DNA of 64,000 nucleotides from CAZLCC01 sp964570845 (GCA_964570845.1 CAZMZB010000003.1:18051-82050); one strand, 5' to 3'; counted from the stretch's first letter, positions 50,645 through 59,672 are shown. Notes: generated by a model from the sequence alone, not told the origin. A program made the numbers and translations.

Positions 50645-51639
50645 TGAATAAGAAAAAGCAAGTACGAGGGGTTAGCGCAAAGACGGGATTACGTCAAAAT
50701 AAGCGTATGCGCAGACAGTGGATTACATTTGTGCGTATGTGCCGCTATGGCGTGAATAATTTTTCTCGTAACGCGTGGTTGACGGTTGCAGCAACTGCAG
50801 TGATGACAATCACGCTTCTTATTGTATTTGCAACACTTACTGCCCGTGATGTGCTTACGAATACAATTAATGACCTGTATTCAAAAGTTGACGTGTCAAT
50901 TTATCTGAAGTCTGATGTTAAGCAAAAGGCAGTTGAGGGTATGGAGCAGAAATTACGACGGCAAAGCAACGTTTCTCAAGTGAATTATATTAGCACTGAT
51001 CAGGCTCGCCAGGCATATATCGATCAGGATAACCCAAGTAAAGAACAGCTTGAAACAATTGCTGAGCTTAAGACAAATCCATTTCCGGCATCTCTTAGGG
51101 TGGTTGTGAAAGATCTTAATAAAATGAGCGGTATCAAGAAGTTAGTAGAGAACGATAGTCAATTCCAGGAAGCGATTGATCCGAACAATAGGCCATCATT
51201 TGAAGGTAAGAAAGCGGTCATTCAAACTATCGGTAGCTGGATTAACTTCTCTGAAAAAGTCGGATTACTTGCAACGGTGATCTTTATTTCGATATCCATT
51301 TTAATTATCTTTAACACTATTCGAATGGCGATTTTTAATCGTAAAGAAGAGATTGAGATGATGAAGCTGATTGGGGCGGATAAAAACTTTATTCGCGGGC
51401 CTTTTACTGTTGAAGCGATGATGTATGGATTTATCGCAGCGCTCATTGCATTTGGCTTGGGGCTTGCCGGCACCTTAGCGGTGAGACAAAAATTAACTGA
51501 CTATGGTATTGCTGTGCAGCCGACCATTGATGGAATTGTTGCCAACAGTCCGTTTGTCATTATTGGTTTGATTATCCTCGGATGTCTCATTGGGGTTATT
51601 TCTTCAGCGTTTGCAGTTCGTCGTTATCTGAAAGTATAA
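50644..51639 (+). CDS. ftsX: Cell division protein FtsX
   Basis: Four-helix membrane partner of FtsE, 331 aa. The first membrane segment (AWLTVAATAVMTITLLIVFATL) is followed by a large extracellular domain (VDVSIYLKSDV to about residue 190), which contacts hydrolases. Three more membrane segments follow, with NRKEEIEMMKLIGADKNFIRGPF between them, typical of the family. The ATG at 50644 overlaps the ftsE stop; a GTG one codon upstream is possible. Confidence 0.95.
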   Translation: MNKKKQVRGVSAKTGLRQNKRMRRQWITFVRMCRYGVNNFSRNAWLTVAATAVMTITLLIVFATLTARDVLTNTINDLYSKVDVSIYLKSDVKQKAVEGMEQKLRRQSNVSQVNYISTDQARQAYIDQDNPSKEQLETIAELKTNPFPASLRVVVKDLNKMSGIKKLVENDSQFQEAIDPNNRPSFEGKKAVIQTIGSWINFSEKVGLLATVIFISISILIIFNTIRMAIFNRKEEIEMMKLIGADKNFIRGPFTVEAMMYGFIAALIAFGLGLAGTLAVRQKLTDYGIAVQPTIDGIVANSPFVIIGLIILGCLIGVISSAFAVRRYLKV

Positions 51640-51662
51640 CTAAAAATTAAAGCAGAAGTGTA

Positions 51663-51691
51663 TTGACGCTTATGCTTACTTCTGCTAGCAT
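51663..51691 (+). promoter_or_regulatory. Promoter upstream of CHAP hydrolase
   Basis: TTGACG (51663-51668), 17 bp, TGC-TAGCAT (-10 at 51686-51691). The predicted start would fall just after AGGAGG (51692-51697), so readthrough from ftsEX may also matter. Confidence 0.4.
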
Positions 51692-51704
51692 AGGAGGTAA
51701 AGCT

Positions 51705-52865
51705 ATGAAACTACGGTCCACCACACCATCGTTAAAACAGCTTGCGTCATCATCAACTCTTGTGGGTGCCGCTGTATTAGTTGTGGTCGCGACACCGCTG
51801 ACTATGTCAACATCTGTTTTTGCAGATAGATTTGATGATGCAATTCGTGCTAAAGAGCAGGAGATTTCGCAATATCAAAAAGAAGCAGGGAAACTTGCTA
51901 GGCAGGGTGATTCTCTGCAAAATGCAGTAAATGCCCTTAATGCGCAAAAACAAGCAATTCAAGGACAAGTAGATTTAAGTCAAGCAAAGTTTGATAAGTT
52001 GAGTGATGAAATCAAGAAGACTCAAGAGAAAATTGAAAGAAATCAAGATGTACTTGGTTCAACGCTAGGTAGTCTGTATGTCGAAGGGTCGGTAACGCCA
52101 CTTGAAATGCTTGCAAGTAGTGATAGTGTTGGCGATTATGTTGATAAGCAGCAATACCGCTCCGCCGTAACTGATCAAGTGGGTACGAGCATTAAAGAAA
52201 TTACAAAGCTAAAAAATAGACTCAGCAAGCAAAAAGAAGAAGCTAAGCAAATTCTAGACGATCAAAAGGCTCAGAGAGACGCATTGGCGGCAAAGGAAGC
52301 TGAGAAACAAAAACTGTTAAACGATACTCGGGGGCAGGAATCATCTTATCGTGGCTTAATTGAGCAGCGTGGTCGAGAGCGACAGGCGCTTGAAGCTGAA
52401 CAACAGGCTGCATACGCTGCAGCTAGACAAAGTTGGGGTGGTAATTATGTCACCGTTGGAGGTGGGGGTAGTTATCCTTGGGCGGGTGCACCTTATCCTT
52501 GCTGGTCTTACAGCTGTGCTGATCCGTGGGGACTCTACTATCGGGAGTGCGTAAGCTATGTTGCCTGGAAACTTGATAGTCAGGGATACAGAGTTCGTCA
52601 TTTTGGTGGTGCAGGAAATGCTAATGAATGGCCTTCAACGACATCAGGATATACTAGTCAAAGAATAGGCAGTCCTCGTGCTGGTGATGCAGCTATCGAT
52701 ATGTCTATTGGTGGGGTAGGCCATGCTATGTATGTAGAAAGAGTTAATGGTGATGGATCGATACGAATCAGTGAATATAACTTCTCTGCACCAGGCCAAT
52801 ACTCAGTAAGAGATATATCTTCTGGCCAGTATTCTGGATGGACGTTCATCACTTTCCCTCGCTAG
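51705..52865 (+). CDS. PcsB-like peptidoglycan hydrolase (coiled coil plus CHAP domain)
   Basis: 386 aa from the ATG at 51705 behind AGGAGG. A signal peptide (STLVGAAVLVVVATPLTMSTSVFA) leads to a long coiled coil (about 40-235), then a Gly-rich linker and a CHAP domain with the catalytic Cys282 (YYRECVSYVAW) and His340 (GVGHAMYVE). This layout is that of PcsB, whose coiled coil is held by FtsX; the gene directly follows ftsEX. It likely splits septal peptidoglycan. Extracellular Cys residues near 265-272 may form a disulfide. Confidence 0.92.
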   Translation: MKLRSTTPSLKQLASSSTLVGAAVLVVVATPLTMSTSVFADRFDDAIRAKEQEISQYQKEAGKLARQGDSLQNAVNALNAQKQAIQGQVDLSQAKFDKLSDEIKKTQEKIERNQDVLGSTLGSLYVEGSVTPLEMLASSDSVGDYVDKQQYRSAVTDQVGTSIKEITKLKNRLSKQKEEAKQILDDQKAQRDALAAKEAEKQKLLNDTRGQESSYRGLIEQRGRERQALEAEQQAAYAAARQSWGGNYVTVGGGGSYPWAGAPYPCWSYSCADPWGLYYRECVSYVAWKLDSQGYRVRHFGGAGNANEWPSTTSGYTSQRIGSPRAGDAAIDMSIGGVGHAMYVERVNGDGSIRISEYNFSAPGQYSVRDISSGQYSGWTFITFPR

Positions 52866-52910
52866 GGTCTGAGTTTTTTGTAATATTTAATACCTAGTTT
52901 GTATTATGTG

Positions 52911-52916
52911 TATAAT
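52911..52916 (+). promoter_or_regulatory. -10 box of S41 protease gene
   Basis: TATAAT, 8 nt before the ATG at 52925; leaderless start. Confidence 0.5.
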
Positions 52917-52924
52917 AGGCATAG

Positions 52925-54151
52925 ATGCAAAAACCTAAACAAAAAAATGGGGAGGAAAAATACCAGGAAGTACCGAGAAAGGGTGTCTCCTGGTTGCTAT
53001 TCATTCCAACTCTTGTGCTCCTTATGTGTGTTTCTTTTGTGGCAGGCACGCGCTCTGATGAACTGACTCAATATGTCAGTCTGCCTTTTATCGAAACAAA
53101 GCAGCAGCAACTTGATGTCAGCTCGCTGCAAACGACTTATGAAACTCTTAAGAAGCGTTATGACGGCAGTTTAAACTCGGAGAAGCTCATTGAGGGAGCA
53201 AATCGTGGGTTGGTTGAGGCTGCAGGGGATGATTATACAGTATTCTTTAACAAGAAAGAGGCTCAGGAGTTCTCTGATGATCTTGAAGGAACGTTTGAGG
53301 GGATTGGTGCGGAGCTGACGAAAAGAGATGGTAATTTGAAGATTGTCACGACACTTGATGGGAGTCCGGCTAAGAAAGCGGGACTACAGTCCGGCGATGT
53401 TATCGCAAAAGTGAACGGGCAAGATACGACGAGCTGGTCGATTGACAAAGCGGTATCTCAGATCAGGGGCAAAAAAGGCACTACTGTGAAACTAACTGTT
53501 ATTAGGGGTGAGAGTGAGGTCAAAGAGTTGAATATTACCCGTGATACGATTACTGATCCGAGCGTAAAAAGTGAAATTAAAGACGGCGTTGGTATTATGC
53601 GTATTTCACGTTTTGGCTCAACAGACACTATGTTATTAGCACAAAAGGCAGCTCAGGAATTTAAAGATAAGAAGGTGAAAGGCGTGATTGTTGATGTGCG
53701 CGGCAATGGTGGAGGCTATGTTTCGGCAGCACAAGAACTTGCTGGGTTGTGGCTTGATAATCAGACGGTTGTTTCTGAGCGAAGGGGTGGTGAAATGGTT
53801 GATAGCCTCAAGACAGGAAGTGATCCAATTCTAAAGGGCATACCAACCATCGTGCTTATAGATCAGGGTAGCGCGAGTGCCAGTGAGATTCTGGCGGGCG
53901 CATTGAGTGACCATGAAGCAGCAAAGCTTGTAGGGGAACAAACATTTGGTAAGGGGAGCGTGCAAGAGCTGATTAATTTACCAAACGGGGCCAGGTTGAA
54001 AGTAACCACAGCGAGATGGTATACACCAAACGGCAAAAATATTGGCAAGAATGGCATCTCGCCTGATGTTAAAGTGACAGTGAGCGAACAAGATAATAAA
54101 AATAATAAAGATCCTCAGCTACAAAAAGCACTTGAGCTATTAGAGAAATAA
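52925..54151 (+). CDS. S41-family C-terminal processing peptidase
   Basis: Membrane-anchored serine protease of the CtpA/Prc type, 408 aa. One N-terminal membrane segment (WLLFIPTLVLLMCVSFVAG) is followed by a PDZ domain (about 110-200, GIGAELTKRDG, GLQSGDVIAKVNG). The catalytic core has GSASASE (315-321) and Lys343 (FGKGSVQEL). In other bacteria such proteases regulate wall hydrolases, which fits its place next to the PcsB-like hydrolase. Leaderless start. Confidence 0.95.
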   Translation: MQKPKQKNGEEKYQEVPRKGVSWLLFIPTLVLLMCVSFVAGTRSDELTQYVSLPFIETKQQQLDVSSLQTTYETLKKRYDGSLNSEKLIEGANRGLVEAAGDDYTVFFNKKEAQEFSDDLEGTFEGIGAELTKRDGNLKIVTTLDGSPAKKAGLQSGDVIAKVNGQDTTSWSIDKAVSQIRGKKGTTVKLTVIRGESEVKELNITRDTITDPSVKSEIKDGVGIMRISRFGSTDTMLLAQKAAQEFKDKKVKGVIVDVRGNGGGYVSAAQELAGLWLDNQTVVSERRGGEMVDSLKTGSDPILKGIPTIVLIDQGSASASEILAGALSDHEAAKLVGEQTFGKGSVQELINLPNGARLKVTTARWYTPNGKNIGKNGISPDVKVTVSEQDNKNNKDPQLQKALELLEK

Positions 54152-54158
54152 CCATAAG

Positions 54159-54187
54159 TTGTGTTAACCTGTTAAACAGCATATAAT
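54159..54187 (+). promoter_or_regulatory. Promoter of response regulator gene
   Basis: TTGTGT (54159-54164), 17 bp, TATAAT (54182-54187). The ATG at 54200 is 12 nt downstream with AGAAGG between. Confidence 0.5.
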
Positions 54188-54199
54188 TTGAGAGAAGGT

Positions 54200-54619
54200 A
54201 TGGAAGAAAAAAAGAAGATTCTATTAGTTGAAGATGATGCAACGCTATTAAACGTCTATAAGTCTCGCTTTGAACTTGAGGGATTTGAGGTAGCGGAAGT
54301 CAGTGATGGGGAGCAAGCACTAGCTAAAGTAATGGAATTTAAACCAGATCTAATACTGCTCGATGCAATGATGCCGAAAATTAATGGATTTGATGTATTG
54401 GATATTATTAGAAATACTCCTGAAACAACGAGTATTAAAGTAGTGATGCTCACTGCGCTAAGCCAGGAAGATAATAAAGAGCACGCCCGTTCTGTTGGCG
54501 CTGATGATTATCTTGTAAAGTCGCAAGTAGTTATAGGTGATATTGTTGCCAAAGTGAAACAACACCTTGGCATTCCGGCGAAAACACAGTATCTTGATCA
54601 AGAAAAAGAAGCTGCCTGA
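54200..54619 (+). CDS. Single-domain response regulator
   Basis: 139-aa receiver domain with no output domain. The acidic pocket is E11-D12-D13, the phosphoacceptor Asp55 (ILLDAMMP), the switch Thr in VVMLTALS and the conserved Lys in DYLVKS. A TTG at 54188 is in frame but lies inside the promoter. No kinase is adjacent; a histidine kinase occurs at 59.7 kb. Monocistronic with a terminator. Output must be by protein contact. Confidence 0.93.
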   Translation: MEEKKKILLVEDDATLLNVYKSRFELEGFEVAEVSDGEQALAKVMEFKPDLILLDAMMPKINGFDVLDIIRNTPETTSIKVVMLTALSQEDNKEHARSVGADDYLVKSQVVIGDIVAKVKQHLGIPAKTQYLDQEKEAA

Positions 54620-54637
54620 GATAAAGCAGCTTCTTTT
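54608..54637 (+). terminator. Terminator after response regulator
   Basis: GAAGCTGC (54608-54615) pairs GCAGCTTC (54626-54633), then TTTTA. The 5' arm is inside the end of the coding region. Confidence 0.85.
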
Positions 54638-54655
54638 AGAATAGATTTATTTTCT

Positions 54656-54928
54656 TTACACTACCATTACTTCGGTGCGTGGCACAGTTTTGCCAGTGAA
54701 GCGCTGTTTCTTAATCTTTCGAAATTGTACGACGCCATCTTTGGCAGCATGGATAGTAAAGTTGCTGCTGATATACGTACCAGCACCAGCTACCTTTGTT
54801 TGTCCGATTTGACGAACAATAACTTGACCAGCTTTGACTTTTTGGCCACCAAAAAGTTTTACACCGAGCCGCTGACCAGGTGAGTCATGAACGTTTTTAC
54901 TGCTTCCGCCAGCTTTAATTTTTGACAT
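54656..54928 (-). CDS. rpmA: 50S ribosomal protein L27
   Basis: 90 aa, starting SKIKAGGSSKNVHDSPGQRLGVKLFGGQKVKAGQVIVRQ, an L27 core with slight divergence (usual H-K-K-G-G is I-K-A-G-G here). No Firmicute-type N-terminal cleavage extension. AAGGAGAT precedes the ATG. It lies 1 nt from the Trm11-like gene upstream and is separated from rplU, its usual partner. Confidence 0.95.
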   Translation of the reverse strand: MSKIKAGGSSKNVHDSPGQRLGVKLFGGQKVKAGQVIVRQIGQTKVAGAGTYISSNFTIHAAKDGVVQFRKIKKQRFTGKTVPRTEVMVV

Positions 54929-54929
54929 C

Positions 54930-56093
54930 TTATCTCCTTATAAGCACTAATAACTCACGTCCCACAATTTGACCCTCTCGATAATAGATGAGATCTTCGC
55001 TGGAAGCGTGAGTGAAATCTAATCGATTATAGCCCAGATTCTTGAGGTCGTCAAGCACTGGGAGGTGATAAATTTTATTTCTCACGTGCCAGGCGGGAAC
55101 GGCGAGACAAATCGGGAGACCAGGCTTTGTTTGACGAGTAACATTAATAAGAAATTTTTTATGAATAGTATTGCAGTCATGAATAATTTTTCTTAACGCC
55201 TCTTCATCTGGTTCAGAGGAAAGCGGGCGGCCGAGATAGGTCTCACAAGCGATAGTATCAACTGGCTGCTGCCACATAGTATTAGTAGCGTCCGCTTCAT
55301 GTAGGTACCAATCAAAACGAATCTGGTGTGTTGATGCTAGCCACTGAAGATTATCTCTAGTATAGCGAATCATTCGTTCATCAATATCTGTACCATAGAT
55401 AGCTTTTTTCATAAGAGCAGCTTCTTGCAAGATAACTCCAGTTCCGCAAAACGGGTCAAGCAATCGCAAACTTTCATTTTCAGACTTATTTCCGATTGCT
55501 AAATTAATAATTGTTTGTGCTAACTTTGGTGGTAGCATGCCAACTTTTGCATCACGTTTAGGGCGAGAGCGATCACGTTTTGTATATTCAGTAATATCTT
55601 GTACATGATTTGTCTTTGCAAGGATAACTTCATCATTGAATGTTTTTATAAGTAATACTTCCCATTTATGAGAAGAGGTAAGCTTGTTATGCAAAACTTG
55701 GGCGCTGTTAAGGACCGATTCTTTATTAGGGATGAGCCGAGTGCTAAAATCATGTTTTTTTCGTTTCTGCTTTACGATAAGACCAAGTTTTTGTACATCG
55801 TGAGCCGAAGTATCGAAATTATATACACTAACCCCAAGGGTCACTTTGCTGTCAGTCGGTACGCTGCTTGTGAGAAATGAGACAGCTTTTTTGCTGGCTG
55901 AACTAAAGTTATTGGCTTGAAAGCGAGTAAGTTCGTCGGCAATTTTTAAAGCACTACCAATCGGTCGATGTAAGGTCGGTGCGTCAACAGCAGCAACTTC
56001 AGGTGCAATATGAAAGACTTTTTCGGCACCAAAAAGTCTTTCAAGCTCTACAAGCCCAATACGGGGCTGTCTTCCTAAAACATATATTGTCAT
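54930..56093 (-). CDS. Trm11-like RNA/DNA methyltransferase
   Basis: 387 aa from the ATG at 56093. The N-terminal half (VLGRQPRIGLVELERLFG to about 180) looks like a divergent THUMP-type RNA-binding region. The C-terminal half is a Rossmann methylase with SAM motif LLDPFCGTGVILQEAAL and GTDIDERMI. The usual catalytic D/NPPY is replaced by ETYLGRPLS, as in a Trm11-like subgroup. It probably makes m2G in tRNA, but the substrate is not certain. A -10 box is 6 nt upstream. Confidence 0.85.
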   Translation of the reverse strand: MTIYVLGRQPRIGLVELERLFGAEKVFHIAPEVAAVDAPTLHRPIGSALKIADELTRFQANNFSSASKKAVSFLTSSVPTDSKVTLGVSVYNFDTSAHDVQKLGLIVKQKRKKHDFSTRLIPNKESVLNSAQVLHNKLTSSHKWEVLLIKTFNDEVILAKTNHVQDITEYTKRDRSRPKRDAKVGMLPPKLAQTIINLAIGNKSENESLRLLDPFCGTGVILQEAALMKKAIYGTDIDERMIRYTRDNLQWLASTHQIRFDWYLHEADATNTMWQQPVDTIACETYLGRPLSSEPDEEALRKIIHDCNTIHKKFLINVTRQTKPGLPICLAVPAWHVRNKIYHLPVLDDLKNLGYNRLDFTHASSEDLIYYREGQIVGRELLVLIRR

Positions 56094-56099
56094 TATCTT

Positions 56100-56105
56100 A
56101 TTATA
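56100..56105 (-). promoter_or_regulatory. -10 box of Trm11-like gene
   Basis: Minus-strand TATAAT, 6 nt before ATG 56093; leaderless start, divergent from the neighbouring promoter at 56129. Confidence 0.5.
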
Positions 56106-56128
56106 CATTTTTAGAAAGTGTTTTAGGT

Positions 56129-56134
56129 TATAAT
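56129..56134 (+). promoter_or_regulatory. -10 box of flippase-like gene
   Basis: TATAAT, 9 nt before the ATG at 56144. Confidence 0.5.
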
Positions 56135-56143
56135 AGCCTAGAT

Positions 56144-57181
56144 ATGTCATTTCGATTTTGGGTAAGTATCATCACCGCGCTTATCTTGGTTATCATTATT
56201 TTCTTTGCCAGAGAGGATATTATTCAAGCATGGGAGCTTATGAGCAAAGCAAACTTGTGGATTTTACTCCTGATGATTCCGGCACAGATTATTGTTTATT
56301 TTGCGGCTGGTGAGATGATTTTTGAATATTTAAGAGGAAAAGATGCATTAAAAAATGTTTCGCGCTGGTCGCTAACGCGTCTTGCGCTTGAAATTAATTT
56401 TGTCAATCATGCACTACCAAGTGGTGGTGTCTCGGGTGCATCATATACCGGATGGCGTTTGAATAAAATGGGGGTTTCGCCGGGTCGCTCTACTATGGCG
56501 CAAGTGGTGCGTTATGCAATGGGCTTTTTGTCTTTTCTCACACTTTTAGTTATAGCAGTTATCTCAGTGACGATTGATGATGGGGTAAATAGAATGATTA
56601 TTTTAGTGAGCGCGGTGTTAATGTGCGCAATTATCGGTATCTTTTTATTCGGGATTTATATTATAGGTGATGTCTCTCGTTTACACTCTGCAGTTCATTG
56701 GGTAGCGGGAGTAGTAAATCGTATCGGAAGCTTTGCTACAGGAGGTAAAACCAGGAAATTTCTGAGCAGGCAGGCGCTGGAACACTTTTTACTGGAAATG
56801 CATAAAGATTATAAAGAGCTGCTGAATGAAAAAAAGCTGCTTATCAAGCCATTATTGTGGGGTTTTGTATTTACTTCATTTGATATTCTTTTATTTATTA
56901 TTGCTTTTTGGTCACTCGGCATTGATATTAACCCCGCACCGTTAGTCATTGCCTATGGACTTGCTTCGCTTGCAGGATTTATTGTCATTACACCAGGTGG
57001 GGCGGGGGCATATGAAGCACTGATGATTGCTTTTATTAGTGCTGCTGGGATGCCACAAGGGGCGGCAATTGCCGGAATTATCTTGGCACGCACACTTATT
57101 TTGCTCGGCACTATTTTTTCCGGATACATTTTTTATCAACTAACAATTTGGCGATATGGAAAAGCTCCAACTGGGCGTTAG
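56144..57181 (+). CDS. Flippase-like (LPG synthase TM/UPF0104) membrane protein
   Basis: 345 aa with about eight membrane segments. The family marks NHALPSGGVSGASYTGWRL near residue 85 and ITPGGAGAYEALMIAF near 284 match the domain shared by MprF and AglD-type proteins. It lacks the soluble aminoacyl transferase part of MprF. It probably moves or modifies lipid-linked intermediates. The frame reaches back to 55979 across a divergent gene, so the leaderless ATG at 56144 is used. Overlaps xseA by 26 nt. Confidence 0.88.
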   Translation: MSFRFWVSIITALILVIIIFFAREDIIQAWELMSKANLWILLLMIPAQIIVYFAAGEMIFEYLRGKDALKNVSRWSLTRLALEINFVNHALPSGGVSGASYTGWRLNKMGVSPGRSTMAQVVRYAMGFLSFLTLLVIAVISVTIDDGVNRMIILVSAVLMCAIIGIFLFGIYIIGDVSRLHSAVHWVAGVVNRIGSFATGGKTRKFLSRQALEHFLLEMHKDYKELLNEKKLLIKPLLWGFVFTSFDILLFIIAFWSLGIDINPAPLVIAYGLASLAGFIVITPGGAGAYEALMIAFISAAGMPQGAAIAGIILARTLILLGTIFSGYIFYQLTIWRYGKAPTGR

Positions 57182-58271
57182 CGAGTGCATTGCGCTCATT
57201 AACCAGACACTTGAGGGTGCGTATCCAAGTGTGACGGTTGTTGGCGAAGTAAGTTCTTTTACGGTGAATCAAAATAAATATGTTTTCTTTGATATTAAAG
57301 ACGAGCAGGCAAGCCTGAATTGCTTTATGACGGTGTGGCAGCTTCGGACACCACTTGAAGACGGTATGCAGGTGGAAGTGGTGGCGCAACCGAGAATAAC
57401 TCCATGGGGTAAATTTAGTTTGACCGTAAGAGAGGTGCGTCCTGTTGGAGAAGGGAGTTTACAGAAAGCGTTTGAACTCTTGAAGGTAAAGTTACAAAAA
57501 GAAGGTTTGTTTGATGTTGAAAGGAAACGCAGCTTACCAAGTCTCCCTTCGCATATCGGTATTATCAGCTCTACGCAGGCTGCCGGCTATAATGATTTTA
57601 TAAAAATTCTTAATGATAGATTTGGCGGACTAAAAATTGAGGTTGCGCATGTGCAGGTGCAGGGAAAAGGTAGTTCCCAGCAGATTGTACATGCTCTCAG
57701 TTATTTTAATGAGGCAGCTAATCCGCCGGAAGTGATTGCAATTATTCGTGGGGGTGGCAGCGCAGATGATTTAGCAACGTTTAATGATGAGCCATTAGTG
57801 CGAGCAATTGCCGCCAGTCGCGTACCAACTATTGTGGGCGTGGGACATGAGGTTGACATCACACTGGCTGATATGGCTGCAGACGTTCGAGCGGCAACTC
57901 CGAGTAATGCTGCGCAACTACTTGTTCCTGATAGGCGAGAAATTATCTCTCAAAACAGACGGGAGCTTCTTCACGCAGTATATTGCATTAATAAGCAGTA
58001 TGATAAAAAGCAGGCGGGTTTAAAAGAAGTGCGGCAGCATATGTTGGAAAAAATAACTTTACAGCAGGAGCATTTACAATATGTTATTACCTCTATTCAG
58101 CAGCTATTAAAGCAAGTTGATCCACAGCAGGTATTGAAGCGAGGCTATGCTATTGTGAGGAGTGAACATGACATCATTAATCAAAGAGAAGTAAAAGAGG
58201 GTGATGACATAGTAGTTGAGTTGGAGAAAGTTATAATAAATGCAGGAGTAAAACATGTCAACAAAAAATAA
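57156..58271 (+). CDS. xseA: Exodeoxyribonuclease VII large subunit
   Basis: 371 aa. An N-terminal OB fold (YPSVTVVGEVSSFTVNQNKYVFFDIKDEQASLNCFM) precedes the nuclease core with GIISSTQAAGYNDFI, IIRGGGSADDLATFNDEPLVRAIAASRVPTIVGVGHEVDITLADMAADVRAATPSNAA, and then a coiled coil. Degrades single-stranded DNA. It starts inside the flippase gene and overlaps xseB by 17 nt. Confidence 0.96.
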   Translation: MEKLQLGVSECIALINQTLEGAYPSVTVVGEVSSFTVNQNKYVFFDIKDEQASLNCFMTVWQLRTPLEDGMQVEVVAQPRITPWGKFSLTVREVRPVGEGSLQKAFELLKVKLQKEGLFDVERKRSLPSLPSHIGIISSTQAAGYNDFIKILNDRFGGLKIEVAHVQVQGKGSSQQIVHALSYFNEAANPPEVIAIIRGGGSADDLATFNDEPLVRAIAASRVPTIVGVGHEVDITLADMAADVRAATPSNAAQLLVPDRREIISQNRRELLHAVYCINKQYDKKQAGLKEVRQHMLEKITLQQEHLQYVITSIQQLLKQVDPQQVLKRGYAIVRSEHDIINQREVKEGDDIVVELEKVIINAGVKHVNKK

Positions 58272-58458
58272 AACACTACAAGAAAAAATCGATGAGCTAA
58301 ACCGACTGGTCGAATGGTTTAATCAGGAGGATTTTTCAATTGAAGAGGCGCTCGAAAAATTTAAGACAGCCGATACGCTTGCTAGTGAAATTGAGGAACA
58401 GCTTGACGGTTTAAAGAATGAAATCACGGTACTCAAAGAACGTTTTGATAAGGAATAA
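58255..58458 (+). CDS. xseB: Exodeoxyribonuclease VII small subunit
   Basis: 67-aa helical hairpin that winds around the XseA coiled coil. Typical features are LQEKIDELNRLVEWFNQEDFSIEEALEKFK and a long second helix. GCAGGAG lies upstream of the ATG within xseA. It is followed 3 bp later by a methyltransferase gene. Confidence 0.94.
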   Translation: MSTKNKTLQEKIDELNRLVEWFNQEDFSIEEALEKFKTADTLASEIEEQLDGLKNEITVLKERFDKE

Positions 58459-58461
58459 GTC

Positions 58462-58962
58462 GTGACGCTCCTTTTCGTCTTTATTGCGATTAGTATTATA
58501 TGTTTTGGGTTAGTAGCATTTCGGGGTGCTCCGTATGTCCCGACACGTAAAAAGCAGGTTCAGCAAGCATTTGATGAGCTATATAAGATTAGTAAAAAGG
58601 ATGTCGTTATTGATCTTGGTTCGGGTGACGGCATGCTACTTCGTGAAGCCGCGAGGCGTGGCGCGAAAGCAATTGGTTACGAATTGAATCCAATTTTGGT
58701 TGTTATTTCAAAACTACTCAGCCGTCATGAAAATATAGAAGTTAAATGGGGCGATTTTTGGCAACAAAAACTACCAGAGGAAACAACAGTTATTTATATC
58801 TTTACTGACGGAAGAGACGTACGGCGTATGCAGCGGTTTTTGCGAGAATATGTAAAGCGCACTAAAAAGGCTATCTCGGTGATTAGCTATGCCTTCACCC
58901 TACCAGATGAAAAACCACAAAAGAAGGTTGGACCAATGTATCTTTATGAGTTAAAAGCATAA
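58462..58962 (+). CDS. Membrane-tethered SAM methyltransferase
   Basis: 166 aa, GTG start. One N-terminal hydrophobic segment (LLFVFIAISIICFGLVAF) anchors a compact Rossmann methylase with motif I VIDLGSGDGMLLREAARRG and the post-I Glu in GYELNPI. The region FTDGRDVRRMQ replaces a typical NPPY motif, so the target is more likely a protein or lipid than a nucleotide base; that is a guess. AAGGAATAAG precedes the start. Confidence 0.82.
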   Translation: MTLLFVFIAISIICFGLVAFRGAPYVPTRKKQVQQAFDELYKISKKDVVIDLGSGDGMLLREAARRGAKAIGYELNPILVVISKLLSRHENIEVKWGDFWQQKLPEETTVIYIFTDGRDVRRMQRFLREYVKRTKKAISVISYAFTLPDEKPQKKVGPMYLYELKA

Positions 58963-58990
58963 ACATCTTTACAGCGTGCTGCATCTGTCA

Positions 58991-58996
58991 TATAGT
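58991..58996 (+). promoter_or_regulatory. -10 box of anchored-protein gene
   Basis: TATAGT, 10 nt before the ATG at 59007. Confidence 0.4.
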
Positions 58997-59006
58997 GAAA
59001 GTTAAT

Positions 59007-59672
59007 ATGAAGATAAAAACAATCTTGAGGCAGGAAGAGGGTGTGGTCACCGCTTCGTTTGTAGCAAGTATTATTTTAGGCTTCTTTACTGTTGCTTTCG
59101 GTGCAGTGATGATTTGGGCGCTAGTGAACTATAATGATCAGAAAAATAATGTAGATAGCAAAATTGATCTGGCAGTTTCGAAGGCTCAGAAAGCACAGAA
59201 AGATAAAGATACTGAAGAGTTTGCTGAAAGAGAAAAAGAACCATATAAAAAATTTATCGGCCCGGATGATTTAGGTCGTGTCACATTTGACTATCCAAAA
59301 ACCTGGAGTGCATTTGTGGCTAGTAACGGCAGTGGCAATAGGGTTTATGAGGCGTATCTTCATCCCAATGTCGTACCCCCTGTAGTTAAGGGGCAAAAGT
59401 TTGCTGTTCGTATGACTATTGATCCAAAATCATATGATAAGGTGCTGGAGAAGTATGAAAAGGTAATTGAGAAAGGCGGCCTAAGAAGTTCAGCGGTTCA
59501 GGTGAGTGGCTACAATGGCAACCGTCTGGATGGTAATTTCGATGATGAGACAAAAGGGGCAGCGGTTATCTTTAAAGTTCGAGACAAGACGTTGATTCTT
59601 CAAACAGATTCGGATCAGTTTGTACCAGATTTTGATTCAATTATTCTCAAGTCCTTAGCCTTCCAGCCATAA
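59007..59672 (+). CDS. Membrane-anchored extracytoplasmic protein, unknown
   Basis: 221 aa. One membrane segment near the N-terminus (FVASIILGFFTVAFGAVMIWALV) is followed by a Lys/Glu/Asp-rich linker and a C-terminal domain beginning VTFDYPKTWSAFVASN. The FDYPKTW start and the later LDGNFDDETKG and LILQTDSDQFVPDFDSIILKSL resemble PsbP-like beta-sandwich domains found in bacterial lipoproteins; this is a fold guess only. Confidence 0.7.
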   Translation: MKIKTILRQEEGVVTASFVASIILGFFTVAFGAVMIWALVNYNDQKNNVDSKIDLAVSKAQKAQKDKDTEEFAEREKEPYKKFIGPDDLGRVTFDYPKTWSAFVASNGSGNRVYEAYLHPNVVPPVVKGQKFAVRMTIDPKSYDKVLEKYEKVIEKGGLRSSAVQVSGYNGNRLDGNFDDETKGAAVIFKVRDKTLILQTDSDQFVPDFDSIILKSLAFQP

